Shown here: in pieces, positions 35,701 through 46,160 of the stretch
Layout: every line of letters begins with the position of its first letter
Numbering within the stretch: position 1 is the stretch's first letter
Position numbers and translations under genes: made by a program
The notes under the pieces: generated by a model
The model's database searches: none
Told to the model about the DNA's origin: nothing
The model's input: the letters and a program-made list of their open reading frames with translations, nothing else
Origin: Eleginops maclovinus
Taxonomy: Eukaryota; Chordata; Actinopteri; Perciformes; Eleginopidae
Direction of reading: 5' to 3'
Assembly (NCBI RefSeq): GCF_036324505.1
Contig: NC_086367.1
Location: 23,821,078 to 23,885,077 of the forward strand
DNA: 64,000 nt

Positions 35701-36081
35701 ATGTGAGAACAATACGTTATCATTGTTTAAATAACAAACGGACAGGATTTAAGACACATTTAGGAATAAAACAGTACCACTTGTCAGGATTAAAGTACCT
35801 GCACTTCCTCCTCTTTGTCCTTTTCTTGGTGATAATGCTGCTTGATCGCGTTCAGGAGTTTTGCAGCCTGTTTTAGCACAAAGAAACGTCATGATAGTGA
35901 GCATCAACACACACATTCAGACGTTAGCTCACAGTGACCGTTAGCATGAACTCAGCTGAAACAAACCTGTACTTTCTGAGTTAATTTAAATAGGACAGCT
36001 CCATACCTTCATATTGCCTTTAAGCCCGAGCTGCTTAGCGATGATTCTCAGCTCAGCATATTTCATAGAGTCCAAGTCCAT
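32572..36081 (-). CDS. nusap1: nusap1, nucleolar and spindle-associated protein 1
   Basis: Microtubule- and DNA-binding protein that stabilises and crosslinks spindle microtubules around chromatin. Twelve exons: 36007-36081, 35799-35867, 35195-35395, 34412-34559, 34189-34263, 33964-34076, 33806-33856, 33574-33725, 33203-33357, 33001-33117, 32769-32874, 32572-32659. All phases close, giving 449 aa (human 441). The N-terminal SAP-like motif is [20 protein letters not shown], followed by an acidic/Ser-rich middle. Diagnostic family blocks are [20 protein letters not shown] and [17 protein letters not shown]. The basic helical C-terminus is [20 protein letters not shown], which also contains a KEN motif expected for APC/C turnover. 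It shares a divergent promoter with oip5. Confidence 0.96.
32721..32749. repeat. (TG)n microsatellite in nusap1 intron 11
   Basis: Short TG run (about 14 units, one early interruption) within the 109-bp intron between exons 12 and 11. Confidence 0.85.
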
Positions 36082-36522
36082 CTTCTTGTTGTATTTTATT
36101 CCGTTTTAGAGAGAAAGGCAGCACACACGTTACGCTTCTAACCGAGGTGTGGACTGGAGGAGCTAACGGTTAAAAAATACTGCGATTCAAAACACAGCGG
36201 CAGGAGCCGTTTGATTGGCTCCCGTGTGTTACCGGATGTGCCTCGCAGCCAATCAGAGAGAAGGAACGTTTTTTAATCCATTTATCGATCAACGGATGGT
36301 TTCATATTTCACCATTTAAAACAAGTCAAACAAGCATTTTTAAAGACGTGAAGTTTATTTGCTTATACATTTTTGATTATGTTTGGAGAACGTAGTTTCC
36401 TGATGTATCCTGTAGTGGGCAGTAACGCAGCCGATCGCCTCTAAACACCAAAGAAGAAGAAGGTTTTTCGAAATCCACAGGAGGGAAACAAGGCTCTGTA
36501 AAACTGTAAACACTGAATAACG
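36082..36522. promoter_or_regulatory. Divergent nusap1/oip5 promoter
   Basis: The two ATGs are 441 bp apart, head to head. The interval holds two CCAAT boxes in opposite orientation (36213-36218 GATTGG; 36249-36254 CCAATC) about 30 bp apart, an ETS-like ACCGGATGT at 36231-36239 and a CHR-like TTCAAA at 36186-36191. Paired CCAAT plus CHR is typical of G2/M genes controlled by NF-Y and DREAM/MuvB. It fits the mitotic roles of both genes. The functional link is inferred. Confidence 0.7.
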
Positions 36523-39500
36523 ATGGAGTTTGATGGCTCTGTTTTATACCGCCATGCAGAGAAGACGGGTGCAGAGGAAGGACTCACACAGTGGATGACC
36601 CTCCACTGTCTGCGGTGCAGCACCGTGCTGGGGGATTCCTTGAGTGTGTGTGGGGAGTGTGTGAACTCCATCGTGTGTTTGAGTAAGTAGAAGTACTCTG
36701 ATCTTGTACTTGAGTAAAGTAGAAGTACTCAGATCTTGTACTTGAGTAAAGTAGAAGTACTCAGATCTTGTACTTGAGTAAAGTAGAAGTACTCAGATCT
36801 TGTACTTGAGTAAAGTAGAAGTACTCAGATCTTGTACTTGAGTAAAGTAGAAGTACTCAGGTCTTGTACTTGAGTAAAGTAGAAGTACTCAGATCTTGTT
36901 CTTGAGTAAAGTAGAAGTACTCAGGTCTTGTACTTGAGTAAAAGTAGAAGTACTCAGATCTCGTACTTGAGTAAAGTAGAAGTACTCAGATCTTGTACTT
37001 GAGTAAAGTAGAAGTACTCAGATCTTGTACTTGAGTAAAGTAGAAGTACTCAGATCTTGTTCTTGAGTAAAGTAGAAGTACTCAGGTCTTGTACTTGAGT
37101 AAAAGTAGAAGTACTCAGATCTCGTACTTGAGTAAAGTAGAAGTACTCAGATCTTGTACTTGAGTAAAGTAGAAGTACTCAGATCTTGTACTTGAGTAAA
37201 GTAGAAGTACTCAGATCTTGTACTTGAGTAAAGTAGAAGTACTCAGGTCTTGTACTTGAGTAAAGTAGAAGTACTCAGGTCTTGTACTTGAGTAAAGTAG
37301 AAGTACTCAGATCTTGTACTTGAGTAAAGGTAGAAGTACTCAGATCTTGTACTTGAGTAAAGTAGAAGTACTCAGGTCTTGTACTTGAGTAAAGTAGAAG
37401 TACTCAGGTCTTGTACTTGAGTAAAGTAGAAGTACTCAGGTCTTGTACTTGAGTAAAGTAGAAGTACTCAGATCTTGTACTTGAGTAAAGTAGAAGTACT
37501 CAGGTCTTGTACTTGAGTAAAGTAGAAGTACTCAGATCTTGTTCTTGAGTAAAGTAGAAGTACTCAGGTCTTGTACTTGAGTAAAAGTAGAAGTACTCAG
37601 ATCTCGTACTTGAGTAAAGTAGAAGTACTCAGATCTTGTACTTGAGTAAAGTAGAAGTACTCAGATCTTGTACTTGAGTAAAGTAGAAGTACTCAGATCT
37701 TGTTCTTGAGTAAAGTAGAAGTACTCAGGTCTTGTACTTGAGTAAAAGTAGAAGTACTCAGATCTCGTACTTGAGTAAAGTAGAAGTACTCAGATCTTGT
37801 ACTTGAGTAAAGTAGAAGTACTCAGATCTTGTACTTGAGTAAAGTAGAAGTACTCAGATCTTGTACTTGAGTAAAGTAGAAGTACTCAGGTCTTGTACTT
37901 GAGTAAAGTAGAAGTACTCAGGTCTTGTACTTGAGTAAAGTAGAAGTACTCAGATCTTGTACTTGAGTAAAGTAGAAGTACTCAGATCTTGTACTTGAGT
38001 AAAGTAGAAGTACTCAGATCTTGTACTTGAGTAAAGTAGAAGTACTCAGGTCTTGTACTTGAGTAAAGTAGAAGTACTCAGGTCTTGTACTTGAGTAAAG
38101 TAGAAGTACTCAGGTCTTGTACTTGAGTAAAGTAGAAGTACTCAGGTCTTGTACTTGAGTAAAGTAGAAGTACTCAGGTCTTGTACTTGAGTAAAGTAGA
38201 AGTACTCAGATCTTGTACTTGAGTAAAGTAGAAGTACTCAGGTCTTGTACTTGAGTAAAGTAGAAGTACTCAGGTCTTGTTCTTGAGTAAAGTAGAAGTA
38301 CTCAGGTCTTGTACTTGAGTAAAGTAGAAGTACTCAGATCTTGTACTTGAGTAAAGTAGAAGTACTCAGATCTTGTACTTGAGTAAAGTAGAAGTACTCA
38401 GATCTTGTACTTGAGTAAAGTAGAAGTACTCAGATCTTGTACTTGAGTAAAGTAGAAGTACTCAGATCTTGTACTTGAGTAAAGTAGAAGTACTCAGATC
38501 TTGTACTTGAGTAAAGTAGAAGTACTCAGATCTTGTACTTGAGTAAAGTAGAAGTACTCAGATCTTGTACTTGAGTAAAGTAGAAGTACTCAGGTCGTGT
38601 ACTTGAGTAAAGTAGAAGTACTCAGGTCTTGTACTTGAGTAAAGTAGAAGTACTCAGGTCTTGTACTTGAGTAAAGTAGAAGTACTCAGATCTTGTACTT
38701 GAGTAAAGTAGAAGTACTCAGGTCGTGTACTTGAGTAAAGTAGAAGTACTCAGGTCTTGTACTTGAGTAAAGTAGAAGTACTCAGGTCTTGTACTTGAGT
38801 AAAGTAGAAGTACTCAGGTCTTGTACTTGAGTAAAGTAGAAGTACTCATGTCTTGTTCTTGAGTAAAGTAGAAGTACTCAGGTCTTGTACTTGAGTAAAG
38901 TAGAAGTACTCAGGTCTTGTACTTGAGTAAAGTAGAAGTACTCAGATCTTGTTCTTGAGTAAAGTAGAAGTACTCAGGTCTTGTACTTGAGTAAAGTAGA
39001 AGTACTCAGGTCTTGTACTTGAGTAAAGTAGAAGTACTCAGGTCTTGTACTTGAGTAAAGTAGAAGTACTCAGGTCTTGTACTTGAGTAAAGTAGAAGTA
39101 CTCAGGTCTTGTACTTGAGTAAAGTAGAAGTACTCAGGTCTTGTACTTGAGTAAAGTAGAAGTACTCAGGTCTTGTACTTGAGTAAAGTAGAAGTACCAG
39201 AGTGTAGGAATACTCTGTCACAGTGAAAGTATTCTAAATGTTCCTCCAGTGAAAGTAGAAAGTACTCTCCTCTAAATGTACTTAAAGTAGCGACAGTAAA
39301 AGTAGTCATTGTCTGATTGGTCCATTTCAGAATAATATCTCTGATATGTTTTATAATGATTGATCATTAAAGTGTTCTCAGAGCTGGTAAAGGTGCAGCT
39401 AGTTTGAATGCTTTGTATACTGCAGGGTAGCTGCTGGATTTACTGCAGGTGAACTACAGTCTGATTTATTTCATATCTGATGGAGAACCTGCTGCACTTT

Positions 39501-41304
39501 GCACAAATGAAATGTTGTCTTTACCTTTTGCTAACTCTTTACCTGGCATGTTTTACAAATCAACACTGTTGTTTTTATTTTATTGAAATGTTTCTTTAAC
39601 TTTATTTTATTTTATGTATTTATTTGATTAATATTATTTTAAATATGATTACATAAACAGGTTTTATTTAATGCTATATTTTATTATATGTACATGTATG
39701 AATTGTTTAGTGATACTATTATTATTTATTATTAATATGAAGGTCTTTTGTTCTGTTATTTTAACTCCATGCGTTAGCCTTGTATTTGTTTGTATTTGTT
39801 TGTATTTGTTTGTATTTGTTTGTATTTGTTTGTATTTGTTTGTATTATTTAACTTTTAAATTGATTCTTTATTTTGTGATTTTAACTGAGATCTCTTTCA
39901 ACCTGTCCTGCTTTTAATCTGTATTGTGGTGCTACTCTATAATACCATATTAATCCACACTGTTCTGCTCCTCTCCCTTCAGGAGTAACCGGTGACGTTG
40001 TGGTCAGTGAGACCATGAAGTCGGGATCCAAAGGGGAAATGGTGGATTGGTGAGTAACGTGACCGAAGGATGTGTTTGTTTTCCTATCTCCCAGCTTCCT
40101 GTTTGTCTTCACCGCAGTGTGTTTGCTCTCAGCATCTACAGCTCTCTGAAGTGCAGAGGCTGCCGCTTCGCCGTGGGTTCAGTGATCCACTCCTCTCCGC
40201 CCGGTCTGGCTGCGGTCCGCTCCATGTTCCTGCTGCACAAAACAAACATCACCTGGTGAGCAGATTCACTTCTGTGTTTACTGCGGCCTCAAATAAACAA
40301 GGGAGTGGCTTTTTAAAAGATCAGCGTAGAGACGAAACACAGAGCATTTCTGCTCAGCTTTGTGTGTTTGGGACATTACATAAGGGTCTTCAGTTTGCAA
40401 CGGAGGATATATAGACTCTCTGCTTTCCTGATATCAGTGGGAAACAGGGTGTCTTTGTACGGGGGGGGGCTGGGTCCACTTCGCAGTGAGGGATTAGCAA
40501 GCTGATTGGCTGATGCAGAGCCAAGTGCATGTGGTGGAGTGTATGGTTTGACCGTGTCTTGAAGCGGATTCTTGCAGCCAGTGCAGGGAGGAGAGGTGAG
40601 GTGAGGTGAGGGAGAACTGGGGGAGGTTGAACACAAGTCGGTCTGCAGCATTCTGAATTAGCTGTAGAGGTCGGAGGTGTGAGAGGACCAGAGCCTGGAC
40701 CAGGACCTCCGCCTGTGTCTTTGAGTTTTGTTCCTGCTTAGTGACAATTCTTTGCATTAAAATCAGGCCTGATTAAGGTTGTTGTTTACCTGGATACTGC
40801 TGTGTTGTATTTACGTTTCTTGGATTAAACATGCACCCCCCAGAAGTGATAGCTGGTTTCACTTCCTGTCTCCCCTCTGCAGTTACATCCTGAAACGCAG
40901 CGCCATGGTGAACGCCTCCTCACTCACCTTTGAGATGAAGCACCTCAGAGCGAGCATGGACCAGGTGAGACTCAACAGTGCTCAGTGCATCCTAGACGTG
41001 ACGTTTCACTGGTTATCTGATCTGGTAAATTGAAACAGTTCAATGTCTTAATTGAGGTTAATTGATTAATTGTTAATTGAGGTTAAAAGCGTTAAGAGTT
41101 TTTCTTTAAGCCTCCATGTTTTCAGGACTTCTGTGTAGAACAAAGTCCAGGCTAGAAATTGTGCAAAAAGAAATGTCTTTCACTGATAACACACATCTGT
41201 TTCTACCGCAGATGCAGCAGGAGGTTGAAGCGCAGATGGATCTGCTGTCACTATGTCAGAGCAGACTGTCTAACAGCGGGGTGTCTGTCAGCCAGAGTTT
41301 TTAA
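36523..41304 (+). CDS. oip5: oip5 / Mis18-beta, centromere licensing factor
   Basis: Subunit of the Mis18 complex that licenses CENP-A deposition at centromeres. Five exons: 36523-36682, 39983-40049, 40133-40255, 40883-40964, 41212-41304. All phases close, giving 174 aa. This is shorter than human (229), mainly at the N-terminus. The Mis18/Yippee-like zinc domain is visible: CLRC at residues 29-32 and CRGC at 83-86 supply two CXXC pairs, separated by a beta-rich VTGDVVVSE segment. NASSLTFEMKHLRASMDQM and a short C-terminal coiled coil (EVEAQMDLLSLCQSRL) follow. Exon 3 uses the second of two nearby AGs (CTCTCAG), which keeps the D-C-I-Y frame. Intron 1 holds a 2.5-kb minisatellite that begins at the splice donor itself. 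Confidence 0.95.
36676..39197. repeat. 32-bp minisatellite, about 79 copies, in oip5 intron 1
   Basis: The unit reads GTACTTGAGTAAAGTAGAAG then TACTCAGATCTT, with variants AGGTCTT, GTTCTTG and a 33-bp GAGTAAAAGTAG form. It is the reverse complement of the 14303-15363 array. A 161-bp (five-unit) pattern marked by the 33-bp form and ATCTCG recurs at about 36932/37093 and again at about 37574/37735. Confidence 0.96.
39198..39467 (-). mobile_element. Truncated second copy of the array-bearing element
   Basis: Reverse complement of 14032-14302 with few differences, for example CAGAGTGTAGGAATACTCTG and AGGTGAACTACAGTCTGATT. Homology stops at about 39467, so the AGAGGTGG end is missing. Confidence 0.9.
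39781..39846. repeat. 10-bp repeat, oip5 intron 1
   Basis: About six and a half tandem copies of TGTATTTGTT. Confidence 0.95.
40385..40745 (-). mobile_element. Decayed LINE reverse-transcriptase C-terminal fragment in oip5 intron 3
   Basis: Minus-strand translation in two frames gives LRPLQLIQNAADRLVFNLPQ, then LHWLQESA, and in another frame KPYTPPHALGSASANQLANP followed by DIRKAESLYILRCKLKT. These are the characteristic blocks after the RT domain of L2/Rex-like fish LINEs. Frames are broken, so it is an inactive fragment. Confidence 0.8.
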
Positions 41305-41397
41305 TCCGTCTGGAAACCTCCGGACGTGTTTGTGTTGTAAATTGTTATTACAAACGTCTGTAATGCAGGCCTTTCTCTCAGCCTTGCTCACTCATTT

Positions 41398-41403
41398 AAT
41401 AAA
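41398..41403 (+). terminator. oip5 polyadenylation signal
   Basis: AATAAA 94 bp after the oip5 stop. A second AATAAA lies at 41703-41708. Either gives a 3' end before the convergent cyrano 3' end. Confidence 0.7.
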
Positions 41404-41968
41404 GCTCTGCAGATTGTGGACTTTGTATGCTGCAGATGCATTGTGGGTATTGTAGTGCAGCACTCCTGTCTGTTGTTTCCATCCCTGAATCTGTTTTGGG
41501 ACGGCACGTGCATTAACACATGTTGGACTCACTCAGAAAATGGAAGCGCTTTGAAACGACAATTTCCTAACGTTATAAATTGTGAGCGTGCTTTCTAGTT
41601 TTTGGAAACACATATATTTATATAGAGAGAGATCATAAGGGTTCACTTGTGATAGCATCTGTCCTGTTTTGTCTCTATCTTTGTTGTACATCCTGTTCTG
41701 TAAATAAAGGCAATAGAACACACCTTCACTTCTGTAAAGGGTTTAAACACGCAGCAATAATGAATGTTTCATTGGGTTTTTAGGTGATGTTTTTTATGCT
41801 ACATCCAGTGTTTATGCTAAGCTAACTCCCTCCTGGCCAGGTCAACACTCATCCTCACGAGTAGTAGTATTTAGTTTGAGAGCATGCATCTTGACTTTTG
41901 GAGAGGCTTCAGATGAAGACAACGTGTAATCACGGACACGCAGACGTCCTGTTGGCACCATGCTGCAT

Positions 41969-41974
41969 TTTATT
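41969..41974 (-). terminator. cyrano polyadenylation signal
   Basis: Minus-strand AATAAA (CAATAAAATGC). An alternative lies at 42112-42117. Confidence 0.55.
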
Positions 41975-42168
41975 GCTGAATTTCTGATACAGATTTCTTT
42001 TTTTGTGTTAATACAAAACCAGACAAAAGGCTCACACGTAACAAGCATGCCCATCTCCTCCCTCTGGAGTGCATAGTTTCTACAGTAATGTCATCGAGAA
42101 TCAAACTTTAGTTTATTCTTTTCGTGGGAACAGAAGGCTGAGCAGTGACTCCAGCTGCACGGTGGTCC

Positions 42169-42265
42169 TGTTTGACACAACAGGGAGTGTTATAAGGTAT
42201 ATCTTCAGTTTTTTGGTGCAGTTCAGTCAGTAAAAAGCTTCTTCCACATGCTGTTGTGTCAAACA
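42169..42265. repeat. 15-bp perfect inverted repeat in cyrano
   Basis: TGTTTGACACAACAG at 42169-42183 and CTGTTGTGTCAAACA at 42251-42265 are exact reverse complements with a 67-nt loop. In the minus-strand transcript they could form a stem about 300 nt from the 3' end. Confidence 0.9.
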
Positions 42266-42624
42266 AACCGTCCCCAGGTTGTCTCTTTGTCACAGAACAT
42301 CTCAAACGCCTAGTTACACTCATCCACATTACAGAGTCGGATTATTGCATGCAATACAAATCATTCGTTATTCTAAGTCATGCATATTTTTTAAACCCCC
42401 CGTATACTCAAGCTTGCTTAGACGCCTACTTGTTGATATAAAGTGTGATTATAAATCCCCGTGTAGAGCGGTATGTTTAGAACACAGTATTCAGAGACAG
42501 GATGACGACAGTGCAAGTCAGTACATCGAGAGAAAGTGCTTTTCAAGTTCAGTCAGTGAAACCTCTGCAACCACAGGTACTGAAATCAAGGGGTTGGATT
42601 TAGAAAATGCTACTAGATGTATAA

Positions 42625-42905
42625 TTAAAGAGGCCCCATTAAGCACTTTGGGGTTCCCCTCTCCTGCTGTGTGGTTTTTGTGCCTGAAACGCCTCCATCG
42701 GACTCCTGTGTTTACATCACCACGAAACACGGTGCTCTTACACCAATAGGAGCGCGTGATAGGCTCTAAGTGTCACAACGGAGCCGACCAGCTAACCAAT
42801 CAGAGCAGAGTGGACTCTGGTTTCAGACAGAGGGTGAAAAGAGAGCGACAGTATGAGAGAAATAAAGATCTTTCTGAACATCAGAGCATGATAGGGCCTC
42901 TTTAA
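42625..42905. mobile_element. 281-bp MITE-like element within the cyrano exon
   Basis: Bounded by 12-bp perfect terminal inverted repeats, TTAAAGAGGCCC and GGGCCTCTTTAA. The interior (CCAATCAGAGCAGAGTGG, CAGACAGAGGGTGAAA) resembles a family I recognise as common in fish genomes. There is no coding capacity. Confidence 0.75.
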
Positions 42906-43702
42906 AGCATCTCTCATGTACTCTGGTGTTAAGAAAAAACAGGGAAAAATAGAAGTCTGTGATATGTGATGCTACATGTGTCCTCACGTGTTCTGCAGGA
43001 AGCATCCCAAGCCTTCATTAGTGATACTGTATTCTAAAGCCGGATATTATGCAACTCGCCTTTAATAATTATAATAAAAAGGAAATATAATGCTACACAG
43101 GAGGGGGGGCATTACACCCTCCTTTAACACGTACACCCTGGCACTAAACTCATGCATTATTGTAGGTTATTGCTTCTAAAACCTATAATCAAATACAATT
43201 TTATGGATTAAAATATCTCGCTCTGAATCCCGAAACTATGAGGTATTATGTACAATAACATGATGATTAAAGTCTAGCACTAAAACCCTAAAGATTATAT
43301 CCAAATCTAGCATTTCTCCACCACGTCAGAGATTCGATTTAAGGAGATTTTCTGCGTCACAAATGCCTTATTATTTTAACCCTCAAGCATGCATGGATAT
43401 CATTTCTGCTACAGCAGGTCTGATAGAAAGCACTCGTTATAAGGAGCATTTCCACCTAAAATCACACTTTTTTTAAGTCTACACCCGAGGAGACTTTGCA
43501 TTCGTCTAATGGTTCAGCAGGATCTAGACGTGGCCGATTTTAAAAAGGTGTTTTTTCTTTATTTTACTGACGTGGTTTTGATCTCCTCGTCAGTCTGGAT
43601 GTTGATTCCCCAGGAAGCGAGCGTCACTACGGGTCATGCACGGCTACGATAAGGTCCGCACCGCTGGAGAAGCTGATGCTCATGACTCTATACAAATCTT
43701 AA

Positions 43703-43726
43703 TGGAAGACATTGGTGATTTTGTTG
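43703..43726 (-). promoter_or_regulatory. Extended miR-7 pairing site of cyrano
   Basis: The minus strand reads CAACAAAATCAC, then CAAT, then GTCTTCCA. The last 8 nt pair with the miR-7 seed and the first 12 pair with its 3' half, with a small central mismatch. This is the architecture of the cyrano target-directed miRNA degradation site. Flanking CAAAGCA.. sequence looks like the conserved core as well. Confidence 0.93.
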
Positions 43727-44756
43727 CTTTCAAACAACTCGTCACTTGTTTTGTTTACAATATACAGTTTGGTCAACAACATGACAGTCAGGATCAAATA
43801 TTGCACAAATCCCGGTAGTATTTTTTTTTGCCTTTTTCATATACAAATAAAACTAAACGGGGAAAATGGGACCAGGGTTTCCTTCAGAAGAGGCTCCTCT
43901 CTGCTTACTGGACTTACAGTTTGATATGTTTGGGTTATTTAGTGTCAAAGCAAAGGATTAAATCTGTCTTTCCTGCAGCTCCTAAGTCCTAAACGAGAGC
44001 AAAAACGGTGACATATCCAGGATAAGACCAAATATTATAAATGAATATATAAAATATAATTCATTCTTAATGCTCCTCTTTTCCTCATCACCTTTTTAGA
44101 ATAACCATACATGCATTTCCCTTCATCTGCGTGACCTTCAGAGGCATTTGTTTGGCTTTTTTTAAATGGATGTTTCTTATTATTTGGAGATAATGAGAAA
44201 AGAACAATTGATCAAACTATACTTCCCATGTTTGAGCTCTTTTTCTATTTAAATGGATTCATTTAATACATTTTAATACCAGTTTTTTTGATTTATGAAC
44301 TTATTTGCAATTTAAAAAATGTAAGGAAGCCTGAAGGACCAGAAATGGGATTAATAAGGGAAGAAAATCTGACTGCGTTTGAGGGGAATACTGCCAATTC
44401 CATCTCTTAAATCTTCTTAATTCACCTGCAGACTTTACACTAAAGACAGATGCATATGGAGACCACAGTTTGAGAGTTCTCCTTAAAATATTTGAAGAAG
44501 TTAAAGTAAATAACGTCTGTCAACAACGTCCCTTAAAGTAAATGAACCCGGGAACACAGTATAACTGCTGTGGTGCTGACAGCCATCCGGAGGCTCGTAC
44601 TGATCTCACTGGACTAGTTGTGGCGATGAGGTAGTGTACTAAATGAAATAAAACACCCTATGAGTCTGAGTAAATCACAGGCCTTGATCTATGCTACAGT
44701 ATCTTGTGTCTTCACTTTGATCCCAGGAGGGAGAAAATACGTATTCAGGGAGTGTT

Positions 44757-44838
44757 TACATGCAGCCAAATCTGACAAGAAACACCCAAATGATGGAGCA
44801 TATTTAGGGACTGCAAAGCCAGGATTTGGCTGCATGTA
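44757..44838. repeat. 16-bp perfect inverted repeat in cyrano
   Basis: TACATGCAGCCAAATC at 44757-44772 and GATTTGGCTGCATGTA at 44823-44838 are exact reverse complements with a 50-nt loop, near the 5' part of the long cyrano exon. Confidence 0.93.
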
Positions 44839-46059
44839 GACGCAGACAGAGTGCATGATGGGATCCCACTGTCTCAGCAGACGTCCCGGTCATCAGGCTG
44901 CAGAACCGGGCTGATACTGAGGCTTGAGGGGTGGAGGAGAGAAGGCCAGTGTCCCAGCGACAGCAGGAAGGAGACGTCCAAAAATCCCTCCCCAGGTCTG
45001 CGGGTCCGGGTCCGGCTGATGGAGCAGATTTGAGATGAGATGTTCCTCCAGTCCTGCGCTTCAGCGGCTTTCACCGGAGAAACCATCCTAGAATATAAAT
45101 CCACACAGAAGGCCTTCATTATTTTTTATTAATGTGTAAATTTGATCTCCTCTTAAGCCGAGCAGCTGAAAGAGAAGAGGATGATGTCTTCTAAAGATCT
45201 ACTTCTTAATGACCGGATTCATTTAGGTCAAAAAAGGTGGAAAAATACAAGATGCAACATCCTAAAATCCAAGACAACATCTTCAAATGTCAAGTTTCAT
45301 CCAACTTTCGGTCAAAAACTTGGAAATGTGATTTAAAACACAGAAAACAACAGAAATATACATAAAAAAATCTAAAATATGGATTCTTTGTTTGTATATT
45401 GTTGTAATTTACTTTTCTAATTAATTTACTTAGATTAGTTTTTCTCTTTCTGCTATTCCATTTGTACTGCCTGTATTACACACTGTTTATCAATTGTGTG
45501 TGATTTTGAGTTTCCAGCGTAATAAGAAGGTTGTTTTTATTCTATCAAACATCTTATCACAATGGTTATTCTGTGTGTTCACCCACTAATATTTAAACAA
45601 AGGAATGGGAGCAGCTACAGAAAAGAATGACAGTGACTTAAAATACACACATACCTAGCAATCCTTTCTACACAAGGTTCATTTTGGTAAATTAGATAGC
45701 AGCATAATTAATGAAACGCTCGTGAAACACAGTGCCCGGTCTTTGAATAGGAAACAACCCGCAGAAAGGTTTGAAGTAGAGCTGGTTCGGATGGTTCACA
45801 GCACTGACCTTGGTGTGGTGATGCAGGTGTTTCAGCTGCAGCAGGTAAACAAAGCCTTTCTTCTTCTACGCTCACACACTCAGGTCCGCAGAACCGGGCG
45901 TCTTACCGGGTTAACTGCAAGGACAGAAGCCGTGCCAAGTGAGGGGATACTCAGAGAAGATTCCACCGTAGAACACCGTCGGTCGGGCCCCCTTTCCTCC
46001 CTCCTTTCAGCCCGGAGAGGAGAAGCTCCCCTCGGCCCCGTCTCTGCAGACCCTCCGCT

Positions 46060-46160
46060 CTACGCCATGTTTGCTGCTCTATCACTACGAGACAACAGGA
46101 GTGGGCGGGGATTGGTCAGCAGACCTGTCAATCAAACTACAAAGCCCGCCCCGGACGCAA
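46060..46160 (-). promoter_or_regulatory. cyrano promoter
   Basis: A GC-rich island with a GC box (GGGCGGGG, 46103-46110), an abutting inverted CCAAT (46111-46115), and a second GC-rich GCCCGCCCCGG block at 46144-46154. It sits between the chp1 3' end (about 46655) and the proposed cyrano exon 1. Confidence 0.65.

Larger units (their letters stand above)
41949..46090 (-). ncRNA. oip5-as1: cyrano (oip5-as1) long noncoding RNA
   Basis: Deeply conserved vertebrate lncRNA that triggers target-directed decay of miR-7. It lies between chp1 (same strand, upstream) and oip5 (convergent), exactly as in human. The minus strand carries the extended miR-7 site at 43703-43726. Proposed structure: exon 1 from about 46070-46090 to 45907 (donor CCG|GTAAGA), intron to 45088 (acceptor TTCTAG), then a long 3' exon to a polyadenylation signal at 41969-41974. 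Other introns are possible. No long conserved reading frame exists. The ATG at 45086 opens only a 70-codon frame of no known family. Two perfect inverted repeats and a MITE lie within the long exon. Identity rests on synteny plus the miR-7 site; ends are approximate. Confidence 0.88.

Noticed and set aside
44874..45086. 70-codon minus-strand frame starting right after the cyrano acceptor (MVSPVKAAEAQDW..)
   Set aside because: It lies in the lncRNA exon and resembles no family I know. It could be a small uORF-like peptide, but nothing in the sequence supports coding.
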